Source: an uncultured Bacteroidales bacterium (GTDB taxonomy: Bacteria; Bacteroidota; Bacteroidia; Bacteroidales; P3). Taken from it: 15,613 nt of DNA. Shown here in pieces: positions 7,582 through 14,295 of the stretch. Location: NCBI GenBank assembly GCA_937884485.1, contig CALGCG010000106.1, forward strand, positions 1 to 15,613, read 5' to 3'. The notes beneath the pieces are model-generated. The model searched no databases. It worked only from the letters and a program-made list of their open reading frames with translations, and was not told the DNA's origin. A program made the translations under genes and the position numbers. Within the stretch, counting starts at the first letter, position 1. Every line of letters starts with the position of its first letter.

Positions 7582-8933
7582 ATCCTCTTCAGCTTCCCGT
7601 TGATCCACACCGCATACGGCACCGCCAGCACAAACGTCAGCACGTCAGCCACCGCCTGCGACATCTGCACTCCCTGCATTCCCAACCACATCGGCAGCAA
7701 CAGAAGTGCCGGCAGGAAAAACAGTCCGTTGCGGCAGATGCTCAGCAACGTTGCAGGCCCTGTCATGCGAATATTCTGAAAGAGCATCCCTGTGGCGGTG
7801 AAAAGGGCCACAAGCGGGAAAGCCGCACACTGCCAACGCAGCGTTGCAGCGCCAATGGCTATCAGCGCAGGATCTTCGGCACGGAACAACGCCACAATCT
7901 GCGGCGCGAAAGCAAACCCGATGGCCGAAATGACTAACAGGAAGACCGTACCGACAGTGACAGCAAAGAGCCAGGATTCCCGCACGCGGTCATAAAGTTT
8001 CGCCCCATAATTGAACCCACACACCGGCTGGAACCCCTGGCAGAAACCCAACACAACACTGAATGCAAACATCATGATACGTGTCACCACCGCGAACGCA
8101 GCTACCGCCGACGCCTCCTCTCCAGGGGCTGCGTAGAGGGCTGCACAATAGTTGAGGCTGACAGCAGCAGCACAGTTGAACACCTGGCGGAAAAGCGATG
8201 GCAATCCACCTCGGAATATTTCATAATAGACCTTCCAGCTTGGCTTGAAGTCATACAGTTTTATATGCACACTTTCAGGTCGGAACGTACCATACAACAA
8301 TAATCCCCACGAGCACATCTGGCTCACCGCTGTGGCCAGCGACGCCCCACGCACTCCCATGTCGAAAGTGAAAATGAACAGCGGGTCGAGGGCGATGTTG
8401 AGGATGGCACCGCTGACGATACCCACCATACCGAATCGCGCGTTTCCCTGCAGTCTCAACTGGTTGTTAAGTGTCAGCGCCGACATCATGAACGGCGTCG
8501 CCATGACAATATATCGCAGGTAGTCGTTCGCATACGGAACCACTTCCTCCGGCGCCCCCAGCAACCTGCTCAGCCAACTTAGATTTGGCAGGCACACAAG
8601 TGCTGCTGCGGCACCCAGTAGCATTGGCGTCACAAAACCCACCGTAGCCACCACCGATGCCGATCCGTAATCCTTTGCCCCAAGGGCTCTCGAAATATGA
8701 TTGCCGCTCCCGTGGCCAAAGAAAAATCCAAGCGCCTGGATGAACGTCATATACGCAAATGAGATGCCTATTCCTGCTGTGCCCTCCGTCGACAGGCGTC
8801 CCACAAAAGCCGCGTCCGCCACATTGTACAGTGCCGTCGTCACCATCGCAATGATCGTCGGCACCGCCATCTTGCACACAAGCCTCCTCACCGGCTCATG
8901 CGTCATCTCATTGTATTTGTCCTCAAGTGTCAC
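7560..8933 (-). CDS. MATE family multidrug/cation efflux transporter
   Basis: A 457-residue polytopic inner-membrane protein with the two-fold repeated MATE architecture, about twelve hydrophobic helices. The N-terminus has the family pattern EPVRRLVCKMAVPTIIAM followed by ALYNVADAAFVGRLSTEG, and NNQLRLQGNARFGM plus GAILNIALDPLFIF are the usual internal landmarks of MepA/NorM-like proteins. MATE pumps export organic cations or other drugs in exchange for Na+ or H+; the substrate here is unknown. The start ATG at 8933 overlaps the stop of the htrA-like gene by four bases, so the pair is translationally coupled. The last residues and stop lie in the 8-base periodic repeat. Confidence 0.93.
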   Translation of the reverse strand: MTLEDKYNEMTHEPVRRLVCKMAVPTIIAMVTTALYNVADAAFVGRLSTEGTAGIGISFAYMTFIQALGFFFGHGSGNHISRALGAKDYGSASVVATVGFVTPMLLGAAAALVCLPNLSWLSRLLGAPEEVVPYANDYLRYIVMATPFMMSALTLNNQLRLQGNARFGMVGIVSGAILNIALDPLFIFTFDMGVRGASLATAVSQMCSWGLLLYGTFRPESVHIKLYDFKPSWKVYYEIFRGGLPSLFRQVFNCAAAVSLNYCAALYAAPGEEASAVAAFAVVTRIMMFAFSVVLGFCQGFQPVCGFNYGAKLYDRVRESWLFAVTVGTVFLLVISAIGFAFAPQIVALFRAEDPALIAIGAATLRWQCAAFPLVALFTATGMLFQNIRMTGPATLLSICRNGLFFLPALLLLPMWLGMQGVQMSQAVADVLTFVLAVPYAVWINGKLKRMSRGVAE

Positions 8934-10078
8934 TTGCGGATAATATCGGTATTTCCTTTGTAATTAAGCAGTTTTACACGAACAGTGTTCGAATGGCTGT
9001 CGCGTACATAATCCACATCAACCTCGTCTCCAGGATTGAAGAGTCCCAATTCCTCCATCATCTCGGCAAAGGTGTTTACCTCTTTGCCAGCCACACGCAG
9101 AATAATGTCGCCCTGGCGCAGACCCGCATGGTCGGCGGCTCCACCCTTGTTCACCACGGCCACATAGAGTCCCTTCACGTCACGTGCCCCCGTCTGGCGG
9201 GCCACATTGGCATCGACCTCGGTGACCTGAACTCCAAGATAACCACGCTGCACATAACCGTAGTGCTGCAGGTCTCCCGCAACTTTCACCGCCAAGTTCG
9301 CCGGTATGGCAAACGAGTAGCCGATGTAATTGCCGCTGTTGCCTGATGCAATGGCGGTAACAATGCCGATAAGTTCTGCACGCGAATTCACCAATGCGCC
9401 ACCACTGTTGCCTGAATTGACGGCTGCATCCGTCTGCAGGAAGGACTCCAAGGGGGTCTCGTTGCTGCGCGGATTATCTATAATGTGCATATTCCGGGCC
9501 TTCGCACTGATAATACCCGACGTTACAGTCGATGTAAGGTTGAACGGGTTGCCAATTGCCAGCACCGGCTCGCCGACCCTCACCATATCGCTGTTTCCGA
9601 ACGGGATATAGGTAAGTCCCTTGGATTCCACCTTGATTACTGCCAGGTCTGTCGCAGGATCCGTACCCACCAGTTTGGCGGGCAGTTCGCGCCGGTCGTT
9701 CAGGGTTACCGTGATGCGCTCTGCATCTTGCACAACGTGGTTGTTGGTAAGGATGTAGCCGTCGGAAGTGACTATAACACCCGAACCATACGCACTGTAC
9801 ACCTGCCTCTGCACTCCCTGCTGGATAATAAAACCAAAGAAGGACTGGTATAACGGCGTCAACTGCGTCATCTCCGTCTTGATATGCACCACGCCGTCAA
9901 TCGTGGCGGCAGCAACATCGGTAAAATCAGCAATTTGAAGTGGGCGCCTCGGCACATTGTTGCTTTGCTGTACGGCAGCATTGCTGATGGGCTGAGACGA
10001 GGGCTTTTCCGTCTGTGCATTGCAGGATTGCATCATTGGTAAAAGGGCTACGGCAACGGCAAGAACTATTTTTTTCAT
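8930..10078 (-). CDS. HtrA/DegQ-like S1C serine protease lipoprotein with one PDZ domain
   Basis: A 382-residue envelope protease. It begins with a hydrophobic signal and a probable lipobox MQSC (Cys19), suggesting lipid anchoring in the periplasm. The trypsin-like domain spans about 50-265 with catalytic His114 (TNNHVVQ), Asp144 (DPATDLAVIKV) and Ser225 (NSGNSGGALV). A single PDZ domain follows at about 278-375 (GYLGVQVTEVDA, GGAADHAGLRQGDIIL). Typical Bacteroidota DegQ/HtrA proteins carry two PDZ domains and about 500 residues, so this shorter form resembles DegS in layout. Its role is likely degradation or sensing of misfolded envelope proteins. It is the first gene of a two-gene unit with the MATE transporter and has a good promoter 53 bases upstream. 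Confidence 0.94.
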   Translation of the reverse strand: MKKIVLAVAVALLPMMQSCNAQTEKPSSQPISNAAVQQSNNVPRRPLQIADFTDVAAATIDGVVHIKTEMTQLTPLYQSFFGFIIQQGVQRQVYSAYGSGVIVTSDGYILTNNHVVQDAERITVTLNDRRELPAKLVGTDPATDLAVIKVESKGLTYIPFGNSDMVRVGEPVLAIGNPFNLTSTVTSGIISAKARNMHIIDNPRSNETPLESFLQTDAAVNSGNSGGALVNSRAELIGIVTAIASGNSGNYIGYSFAIPANLAVKVAGDLQHYGYVQRGYLGVQVTEVDANVARQTGARDVKGLYVAVVNKGGAADHAGLRQGDIILRVAGKEVNTFAEMMEELGLFNPGDEVDVDYVRDSHSNTVRVKLLNYKGNTDIIRK

Positions 10079-10130
10079 ATTATACAGATTAATAAGTTTC
10101 GTTAGCTTTTTTTTTCTTCATTAAAACACA

Positions 10131-10162
10131 GAAATGTATTTTTTATTGTCTGCAATCACAAA
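10131..10162 (-). promoter_or_regulatory. Promoter of htrA-like gene
   Basis: On the minus strand TTTG (10162-10159) is followed after exactly 20 bases by TACATTTC (10138-10131), a 7-of-8 match to TAnnTTTG. The spacing is ideal for the Bacteroidota primary sigma factor. It points toward the ATG at 10078, leaving a leader of about 45 bases. Confidence 0.65.
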
Positions 10163-10171
10163 AAAATTACG

Positions 10172-10179
10172 TATCTTTG
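10172..10179 (+). promoter_or_regulatory. Probable -7 box of rsmI-like gene promoter
   Basis: TATCTTTG is an exact match to the Bacteroidota -7 consensus on the plus strand. No perfect -33 TTTG is at the right distance; TTG at 10146-10148 (23-base gap) or TCTG at 10149-10152 (19-base gap) could serve. The predicted leader to the ATG at 10336 is about 150 bases and contains a 33-codon open frame (10231-10332). Together with the minus-strand promoter this makes a compact divergent promoter region at 10131-10179. Confidence 0.55.
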
Positions 10180-10335
10180 CAAAAGGACTGAAGGACAGCA
10201 AAAAGTCCTCTCACAAGCGATATACAACTAATGCTCAATCTATTGCATATACACACAACGCTCGCCACCAACATCCCAAAAAGCCACTGGCCACTACCCA
10301 CGAAACACCGACTGAAGAAAAACCGAAACTGACAC

Positions 10336-11049
10336 ATGGAAAAAGGACGTCTCATTTTGTTTCCCGTGCCCATTGGCGCGGATGATATAGCAACCTCGTT
10401 GCCACAAGCAAACCTGGAACTGCTGGCCGGTTGCCGCACATTCATTGTGGAGGAGTTGCGTACGGCACGACGCTTCCTCAAAAAGGCGGGTTACCCCCAC
10501 CCCATCGACGACACAACGTTTCTTGAGTTGAACGAACACACGCCCCGCGAGGCCATTGGCGGCTACCTCGACGCCATCGACCGCGGCGAGGACATCGGCC
10601 TGCTTTCCGAGGCCGGACTCCCATGCGTGGCCGACCCCGGGGCGATGATCACCAAGGTGGCACAGCGTCGCGGCATCGAGGTAGTGCCGCTCGTCGGCCC
10701 CTCCTCGCTCATGCTCGCACTCATGGCCAGCGGCCTCAACGGCCAGCGCTTTGCCTTCAACGGCTACCTGCCCGTCGACCGCTCCGCACGAGCCGCCGCC
10801 ATCCGCCGTCTGGAGGAGCGTGTGCAGCGCACTCACGAGACGCAAATCTTCATCGAAGCACCCTATCGCAACAACCAGATGCTCGAAGCCCTAAGCGCTG
10901 TCCTCAACCCGCAGACATTGGTCTGCGTGGCCTGCGACCTGACGCTGCCAACACAATACATCCGCACAATGTCCTGCGCCAAATGGAAAACGGAAAGGGG
11001 AAAGGTCGACCTGCACAAGCGCAACACCGTGTTCCTGATTGGAGATTAG
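10336..11049 (+). CDS. RsmI-family (tetrapyrrole methylase fold) SAM-dependent methyltransferase
   Basis: A 237-residue cytoplasmic protein with the fold of tetrapyrrole methylases, relative of RsmI, which methylates the 2'-O of C1402 in 16S rRNA. Landmarks are RLILFPVPIGADD at the N-terminus, VEELRTARRFLKKAG (38-52), LSEAGLPCVADPGA (90-103), VGPSSLMLALMASGLNGQRFAFNGYLP (120 onward, in parts) and FIEAPYRNNQMLE (172-184). It is shorter than E. coli RsmI (286) and lacks its C-terminal extension, like the short homologues common in Bacteroidota; whether these methylate C1402 is not established by sequence. It is the only plus-strand gene. Its TAG stop is formed inside the first unit of the ATTAGAA repeat that fills the gap to topB. 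Confidence 0.87.
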   Translation: MEKGRLILFPVPIGADDIATSLPQANLELLAGCRTFIVEELRTARRFLKKAGYPHPIDDTTFLELNEHTPREAIGGYLDAIDRGEDIGLLSEAGLPCVADPGAMITKVAQRRGIEVVPLVGPSSLMLALMASGLNGQRFAFNGYLPVDRSARAAAIRRLEERVQRTHETQIFIEAPYRNNQMLEALSAVLNPQTLVCVACDLTLPTQYIRTMSCAKWKTERGKVDLHKRNTVFLIGD

Positions 11050-11151
11050 AAATTAGAAATTAGAAATTAGAAATTAGGAATTGGATTGCCAGCGACAATG
11101 AATAAAGCGAGACCTTCCAATTCCTAATTTCTATTTCCTAATTCCTAATTT
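11050..11151. repeat. Long hairpin of ATTAGAA heptamers between convergent genes; probable bidirectional terminator
   Basis: Left arm 11050-11085 and right arm 11116-11151 can pair over 36 positions with only three mismatches; the inner 16 pairs (11070-11085 with 11116-11131) are perfect. The arms consist of the 7-base unit ATTAGAA, perfect in four copies from 11045, then drifting to ATTAGGA and ATTGGA. The 30-base loop (11086-11115) is not repetitive. The hairpin fills exactly the space between the TAG of the rsmI-like gene (11047-11049) and the TAA of topB (11150-11152). Position and symmetry suggest a two-way transcription terminator; there is no long T tract. Confidence 0.8.
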
Positions 11152-13021
11152 ATTGATAGACCAGTCTCCGGGTGCCGTCCGACATCACCTGTTGGACAAT
11201 CTGCGACACCATTTGCTTCAACTCCTCTACGAACTGGTGCGAATCGTATTTGTGTGCCTCAATGTCGCGCAACTTCTTCTCCCATTGACCAGTGAGTTCT
11301 GCACTCTTCAGCAATTCCTCCTGTATCACCCCAATCAGGGCAATGCCCGTAGGCGTAGGCTCCAGGCTCTTCCTCACCTTGTTGATATAGTTTCTCTTGT
11401 ACAGCGTCTCGATGATGGCTGCACGTGTCGAAGGCCGACCGATGCCGTTAGCCTTCATCGCATCGCGCAGTTCCTCATTCTCCACCGTCTTGCCCGCCGT
11501 CTCCATGGCCCGCAGCAGCGTCGCCTCGGTGTAGGGCTTGGGGGGCGTGGTCTGCTTCTCGGTCAGCAACGGCTCGTGCGGACCCTTCTCGCCCTGCTCA
11601 AAGGCGGGCAGCACCTGTTCCTTGTCGTCGGCCTTCTCGCCCTCGTCGCTCTGCTCGCTTTTCCCGCCGAACACAGCTCGCCAGCCCTCGTCCAGTATCT
11701 GCTTGCCCGTAGCCTTGAATTCCAGTGTTGATTGTTTAGTGTCAAGTGTTAAGTCTTGCGGCGCGTCAGCCGACTGACCACTAAACACTGAACACTGAAC
11801 ACTACCCAGGACCGTCGTCGTGCTGAACTTGCAGTCGGGATAGAACACCGCGATGAACCTCCGGGCCACCAGGTCGTAGACCCGCTTCTCTGCCAGCGAC
11901 AAGTCAACCGTCGATGGGTCCGTACCCGTCGGGATGATGGCGTGGTGGTCCGTCACCTTGCTGCTGTCGAACACCTTCTTGTTCTTCTTCAGTTTCTTGC
12001 CCATCAGTGGCTGCACCAGCGGCGCATACGGGCGGATGCCCTGCAGGATCGACGGGCAGCGGGGATAGATGTCGTCGGAGAGGTAGGTGGTGTCCACTCG
12101 GGGATAAGTGGTCAACTTCTTCTCGTACAGGCTCTGGATATGCTTCAGCGTGTCGTCGGCCGAGAAGGAGAACTTCTTGTTGCACTCCACCTGCAGACTC
12201 GTCAGGTCGAACAGCCTCGGGGGCGCCTCTGTTCCCGCCTTCTGCTCTATCGAGGTCACCTCGAAATCTTTGCCCCTGATGGTCTCCAAGGCTGCCTGTC
12301 CCTCTTCGGGCTTCTTGATTTTGCCTTTTGTCGAACTGAACGTTACGCCACGATAAAGCGTCGACAGCACCCAGTACTTCTCCGGCACAAAGTTCTTGAT
12401 TTCGAAGTGGCGCTTGACTATCATGGCCAGCGTCGGAGTCTGCACTCTTCCGATGCTCAGCACCTGCCCTTTGGCTTGCGCGAAGCGAATGGTGTAGAGT
12501 CGGGTGGCGTTCATGCCGAGGAGCCAGTCGCCGATGGCGCGGCAGAGGCCCGCCTCGTAGAGGCTCTGGTATTCGTCCTGCGGCTTGAGGTTGGCAAAGG
12601 CCTCGCGGATGGCGTCCTCGGTGAGCGAGGAGACCCACAGCCGCTGCACCGGGCACTTCGCCTTCGCCTTCTGCATCACCCACCGCTGTATCAGCTCACC
12701 CTCCTGCCCGGCATCGCCGCAGTTGATGATGCCGTCGGCGGCCTGCATCAGGCGTTCGATGGTCTTGAACTGCTTCTCGTAGCCTTGGTTTTCAATCAGT
12801 TTGATGCCGAACCTCGGCGGTATCATCGGCAGGCTCCCCAGGCTCCAACGGCGCCATTGGTCGCAGTAGTCCTGCGGCTCCTTCAGGCAGCACAGATGGC
12901 CGAAGGTCCACGTCACCTGATACCCGTTGCCCTCCATGTAGCCGTCGTGCGATGCATTGGCCCCCAGCACCTTGGCTATCTCACGCGCAACCGATGGTTT
13001 CTCAGCAATACAAACAATCAT
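11150..13021 (-). CDS. topB: DNA topoisomerase III (type IA), with in-frame repeat-derived insertion
   Basis: A 623-residue type IA topoisomerase that relaxes or decatenates DNA through single-strand passage. The toprim domain begins IAEKPSVAREIAKVLG (5-20) and includes CGDAGQEGELIQRW (101-114); the region LLGMNATRLYT and LSIGRVQTPTLAMI (188-201) is typical; the catalytic tyrosine is Tyr306 in LTTYPRVDTTYLSDD; DHHAIIPTG is at 358-366 and GIGRPSTRA near 540. No C-terminal zinc ribbon is evident. Residues about 407-432 (SVQCSVFSGQ... to ...DTKQST) interrupt an otherwise normal join between FSTTTVLG and LEFKATGKQIL and are encoded by an AACACTG-type inverted repeat at 11723-11804. The reading frame is intact. 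The start is 3 bases inside from the flanking GAGTTAA repeat. Confidence 0.94.
   Translation of the reverse strand: MIVCIAEKPSVAREIAKVLGANASHDGYMEGNGYQVTWTFGHLCCLKEPQDYCDQWRRWSLGSLPMIPPRFGIKLIENQGYEKQFKTIERLMQAADGIINCGDAGQEGELIQRWVMQKAKAKCPVQRLWVSSLTEDAIREAFANLKPQDEYQSLYEAGLCRAIGDWLLGMNATRLYTIRFAQAKGQVLSIGRVQTPTLAMIVKRHFEIKNFVPEKYWVLSTLYRGVTFSSTKGKIKKPEEGQAALETIRGKDFEVTSIEQKAGTEAPPRLFDLTSLQVECNKKFSFSADDTLKHIQSLYEKKLTTYPRVDTTYLSDDIYPRCPSILQGIRPYAPLVQPLMGKKLKKNKKVFDSSKVTDHHAIIPTGTDPSTVDLSLAEKRVYDLVARRFIAVFYPDCKFSTTTVLGSVQCSVFSGQSADAPQDLTLDTKQSTLEFKATGKQILDEGWRAVFGGKSEQSDEGEKADDKEQVLPAFEQGEKGPHEPLLTEKQTTPPKPYTEATLLRAMETAGKTVENEELRDAMKANGIGRPSTRAAIIETLYKRNYINKVRKSLEPTPTGIALIGVIQEELLKSAELTGQWEKKLRDIEAHKYDSHQFVEELKQMVSQIVQQVMSDGTRRLVYQ
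11723..11804. repeat. Heptamer inverted repeat (GAACACT/AGTGTT) inside topB coding sequence
   Basis: Plus-strand 11778-11804 contains CACTAAACACTGAACACT and a further GAACACT unit, a 7-base periodicity. Bases 11723-11741 (CAGTGTTGATTGTTTAGTG) pair with 11779-11797 in 17 of 19 positions. The loop of about 37 bases includes GTGTCAA and GTGTTAA heptamers and a GC-rich centre. The element adds about 26 codons to topB without shifting the frame. Confidence 0.75.
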
Positions 13022-13023
13022 GG

Positions 13024-13060
13024 CAGTTAAGAGTTAAGAGTTATGAGTTATGAGTTTTGG
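13024..13060. repeat. Left inverted repeat flanking the four-helix-bundle gene (GAGTTAA heptamers)
   Basis: On the plus strand CAGTTAAGAGTTAAGAGTTA opens an array of the 7-base unit GAGTTAA that drifts to GAGTTAT and then GAGTTTTGG. The first 20 bases are identical, in inverted orientation, to the right-hand copy at 13411-13442; this copy has one extra heptamer. The stop codon of the four-helix-bundle gene (13048-13050) lies in the array, and the outer end is two bases from the topB start codon. Confidence 0.85.
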
Positions 13061-13410
13061 AGTTTGTCACGCATGGTCTTGACTATCGAACTCAACATCT
13101 TCACAATCTCATCGCACTGTAAAACCATCCGTTCGCCTTGCTCAGACGTAATATAGTCCGATGCAGCCAAGAGTTCATACCAATAACGCGACTCCTCGGC
13201 TTCCTTCAGTGAAATCGACATCTTTGCCACAAAATCAGCTGTCGATTGTGCCCTTCTGGCCTCTCTTATGTTGGCGCCGATGCTTGTACTGCTTCGCACC
13301 AATTGCTTCGAAAGGTTAAACTCATGCCGTTCCTCGGTAAGGTACTGGCAAATCTTGATTGTCTCTACCGCGAAATCAAAGCTCTTATTTTGAACCACAC
13401 TGTCTTTCAT
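13048..13410 (-). CDS. Four helix bundle protein (S23/23S rRNA intervening-sequence family)
   Basis: A 120-residue all-helical cytoplasmic protein. KSFDFAVETIKICQYL, NLSKQLVRSSTSIGANIREARRAQS and FVAKMSISLKEAEESRYWYELL are the hallmark segments of the four helix bundle family first described from open frames in intervening sequences of 23S rRNA and related to the Avd accessory protein of diversity-generating retroelements. The molecular role of the stand-alone members is not known; Avd binds nucleic acid and a reverse transcriptase, but no reverse transcriptase, template or variable repeat is seen here. Base composition is more AT-rich than topB and prmA. The gene is enclosed on both sides by inverted GAGTTAA repeats, which end its coding sequence (last residue and TAA) and begin immediately before its ATG. 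Confidence 0.92.
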   Translation of the reverse strand: MKDSVVQNKSFDFAVETIKICQYLTEERHEFNLSKQLVRSSTSIGANIREARRAQSTADFVAKMSISLKEAEESRYWYELLAASDYITSEQGERMVLQCDEIVKMLSSIVKTMRDKLQNS

Positions 13411-13442
13411 AACCCAAACTCTTAACTCTTAACTCTTAACTG
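13411..13442. repeat. Right inverted repeat flanking the four-helix-bundle gene (GAGTTAA heptamers)
   Basis: Read on the minus strand this is CAGTTAAGAGTTAAGAGTTA followed by AGAGTTTGGGTT and then the ATG of the four-helix-bundle gene. The first 20 bases match the left copy at 13024 exactly in inverted orientation. It also supplies the last codons of prmA (QLRVKS) and its TAA stop. Confidence 0.85.
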
Positions 13443-14282
13443 AATCGCGCTCCACCCCTCGCGGTTTTTCTTCTGCTCGAAGGTCATACCCAGCTCGTTG
13501 GCGCGGGCGATGAGCGCCCCCTCGTCGGCCTCGTAGAAGCCGCTGAGCAGCAGCACTCCCCCACCCTTCAGCACACGGGCATAGGCCTCCATGTCGCGCA
13601 GCAGGATATTGCGGTTGATATTGGCGATGATCACGTCGAAAGGCTGGACCGCCGGCGTCCCGCCGGCAACACCCAGCAAACCAGCATCGCCGAGCCTCAG
13701 GTCCAGCTCCACACCGTTCGACGCGGCGTTCTCCAGCCCGTTGCGATAGGCCCACTCGTCCACGTCGATACCCATCACATACTGCGCCCCTCGCATCTTG
13801 GCCAGGATGCCCAGCACGGCAGTGCCGCAGCCCATGTCCAGCACCCTCTTCCCCACCATGTCCAGCTCGGCCACATAGGAGAGCATCATGTAGGTGGTGG
13901 GGTGATGGGCGGTGCCGAAACTCATCTTCGGCTCAATGATAAGCTCATAGTCCACATCGTTCCTGTGCGGATGGAACGGCGCACGCACCCAGATGCTTGT
14001 GCCGTTGTCGGCCTTCACCAGCACAGCCTCGTGTCCCTTCTCCCACTCGGCGTTCCAGTCGCGGTCCTCCATCTCGGCCACCGTGTACTTCAGCGGCAGG
14101 GGGAAAGTCTGCGCCGTCACCTCCAGGAAGTGGCGGTCGAACTGCTCGGCGGGCACGTAGGCCTTCACACCGTCCTTGGTGTCCACGAAACTCTCGTACG
14201 GCCCCTCGGCCAACTCGCTCACCAGCATGTCGCGGAACATGCCGGTGTCGTCCATCGTAAAACTTACTTCTATATATTTCAT
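13422..14282 (-). CDS. prmA: Ribosomal protein L11 methyltransferase, with repeat-derived insertion and tail
   Basis: A 286-residue cytoplasmic PrmA, which uses S-adenosylmethionine to trimethylate ribosomal protein L11. Landmarks are DRDWNAEWEKG (73-83), IIEPKMSFGTAHHPTT (115-130), the SAM-binding motif VLDMGCGTAVLGILA (147-161), GIDVDEWA (171-178) and FDVIIANINRNILL (215-228). Between LGDAGLLG and FDVIIANI lies AGGTPA (206-211), encoded by a GC-rich palindrome found twice more nearby; most PrmA proteins have a shorter join here. The C-terminal QLRVKS (281-286) and stop come from the GAGTTAA repeat. Both changes are at positions likely to tolerate them, so activity is expected to be kept. 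The gene starts 13 bases after truA, with a run of T between them. Confidence 0.93.
   Translation of the reverse strand: MKYIEVSFTMDDTGMFRDMLVSELAEGPYESFVDTKDGVKAYVPAEQFDRHFLEVTAQTFPLPLKYTVAEMEDRDWNAEWEKGHEAVLVKADNGTSIWVRAPFHPHRNDVDYELIIEPKMSFGTAHHPTTYMMLSYVAELDMVGKRVLDMGCGTAVLGILAKMRGAQYVMGIDVDEWAYRNGLENAASNGVELDLRLGDAGLLGVAGGTPAVQPFDVIIANINRNILLRDMEAYARVLKGGGVLLLSGFYEADEGALIARANELGMTFEQKKNREGWSAIQLRVKS
13645..13672. repeat. GC-rich palindromic repeat, copy A, inside prmA
   Basis: The core GCCGGCG-TCC-CGCCGGC (13651-13667) is a perfect 7-base dyad with a 3-base loop. It sits in the prmA coding sequence and encodes AGGTPA there. The first 24 bases differ at one position from copies B (14302-14329); the last few bases have diverged. 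Confidence 0.85.
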
Positions 14283-14295
14283 AACAAAAAAAAAC

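Noticed and set aside
11942..13030. Plus-strand open frame of 362 codons opposite topB
   Set aside because: Antisense shadow of a clear topoisomerase III gene.
13048..13410. Diversity-generating retroelement suggested by the Avd-like four-helix-bundle protein
   Set aside because: No reverse transcriptase, template repeat or variable repeat is present in the window; the S23-like stand-alone class fits better.
13024..13442. CRISPR-like array made by the GAGTTAA repeats
   Set aside because: Units are 7 bases long, contiguous, without spacers, and the two arrays are inverted around a gene.
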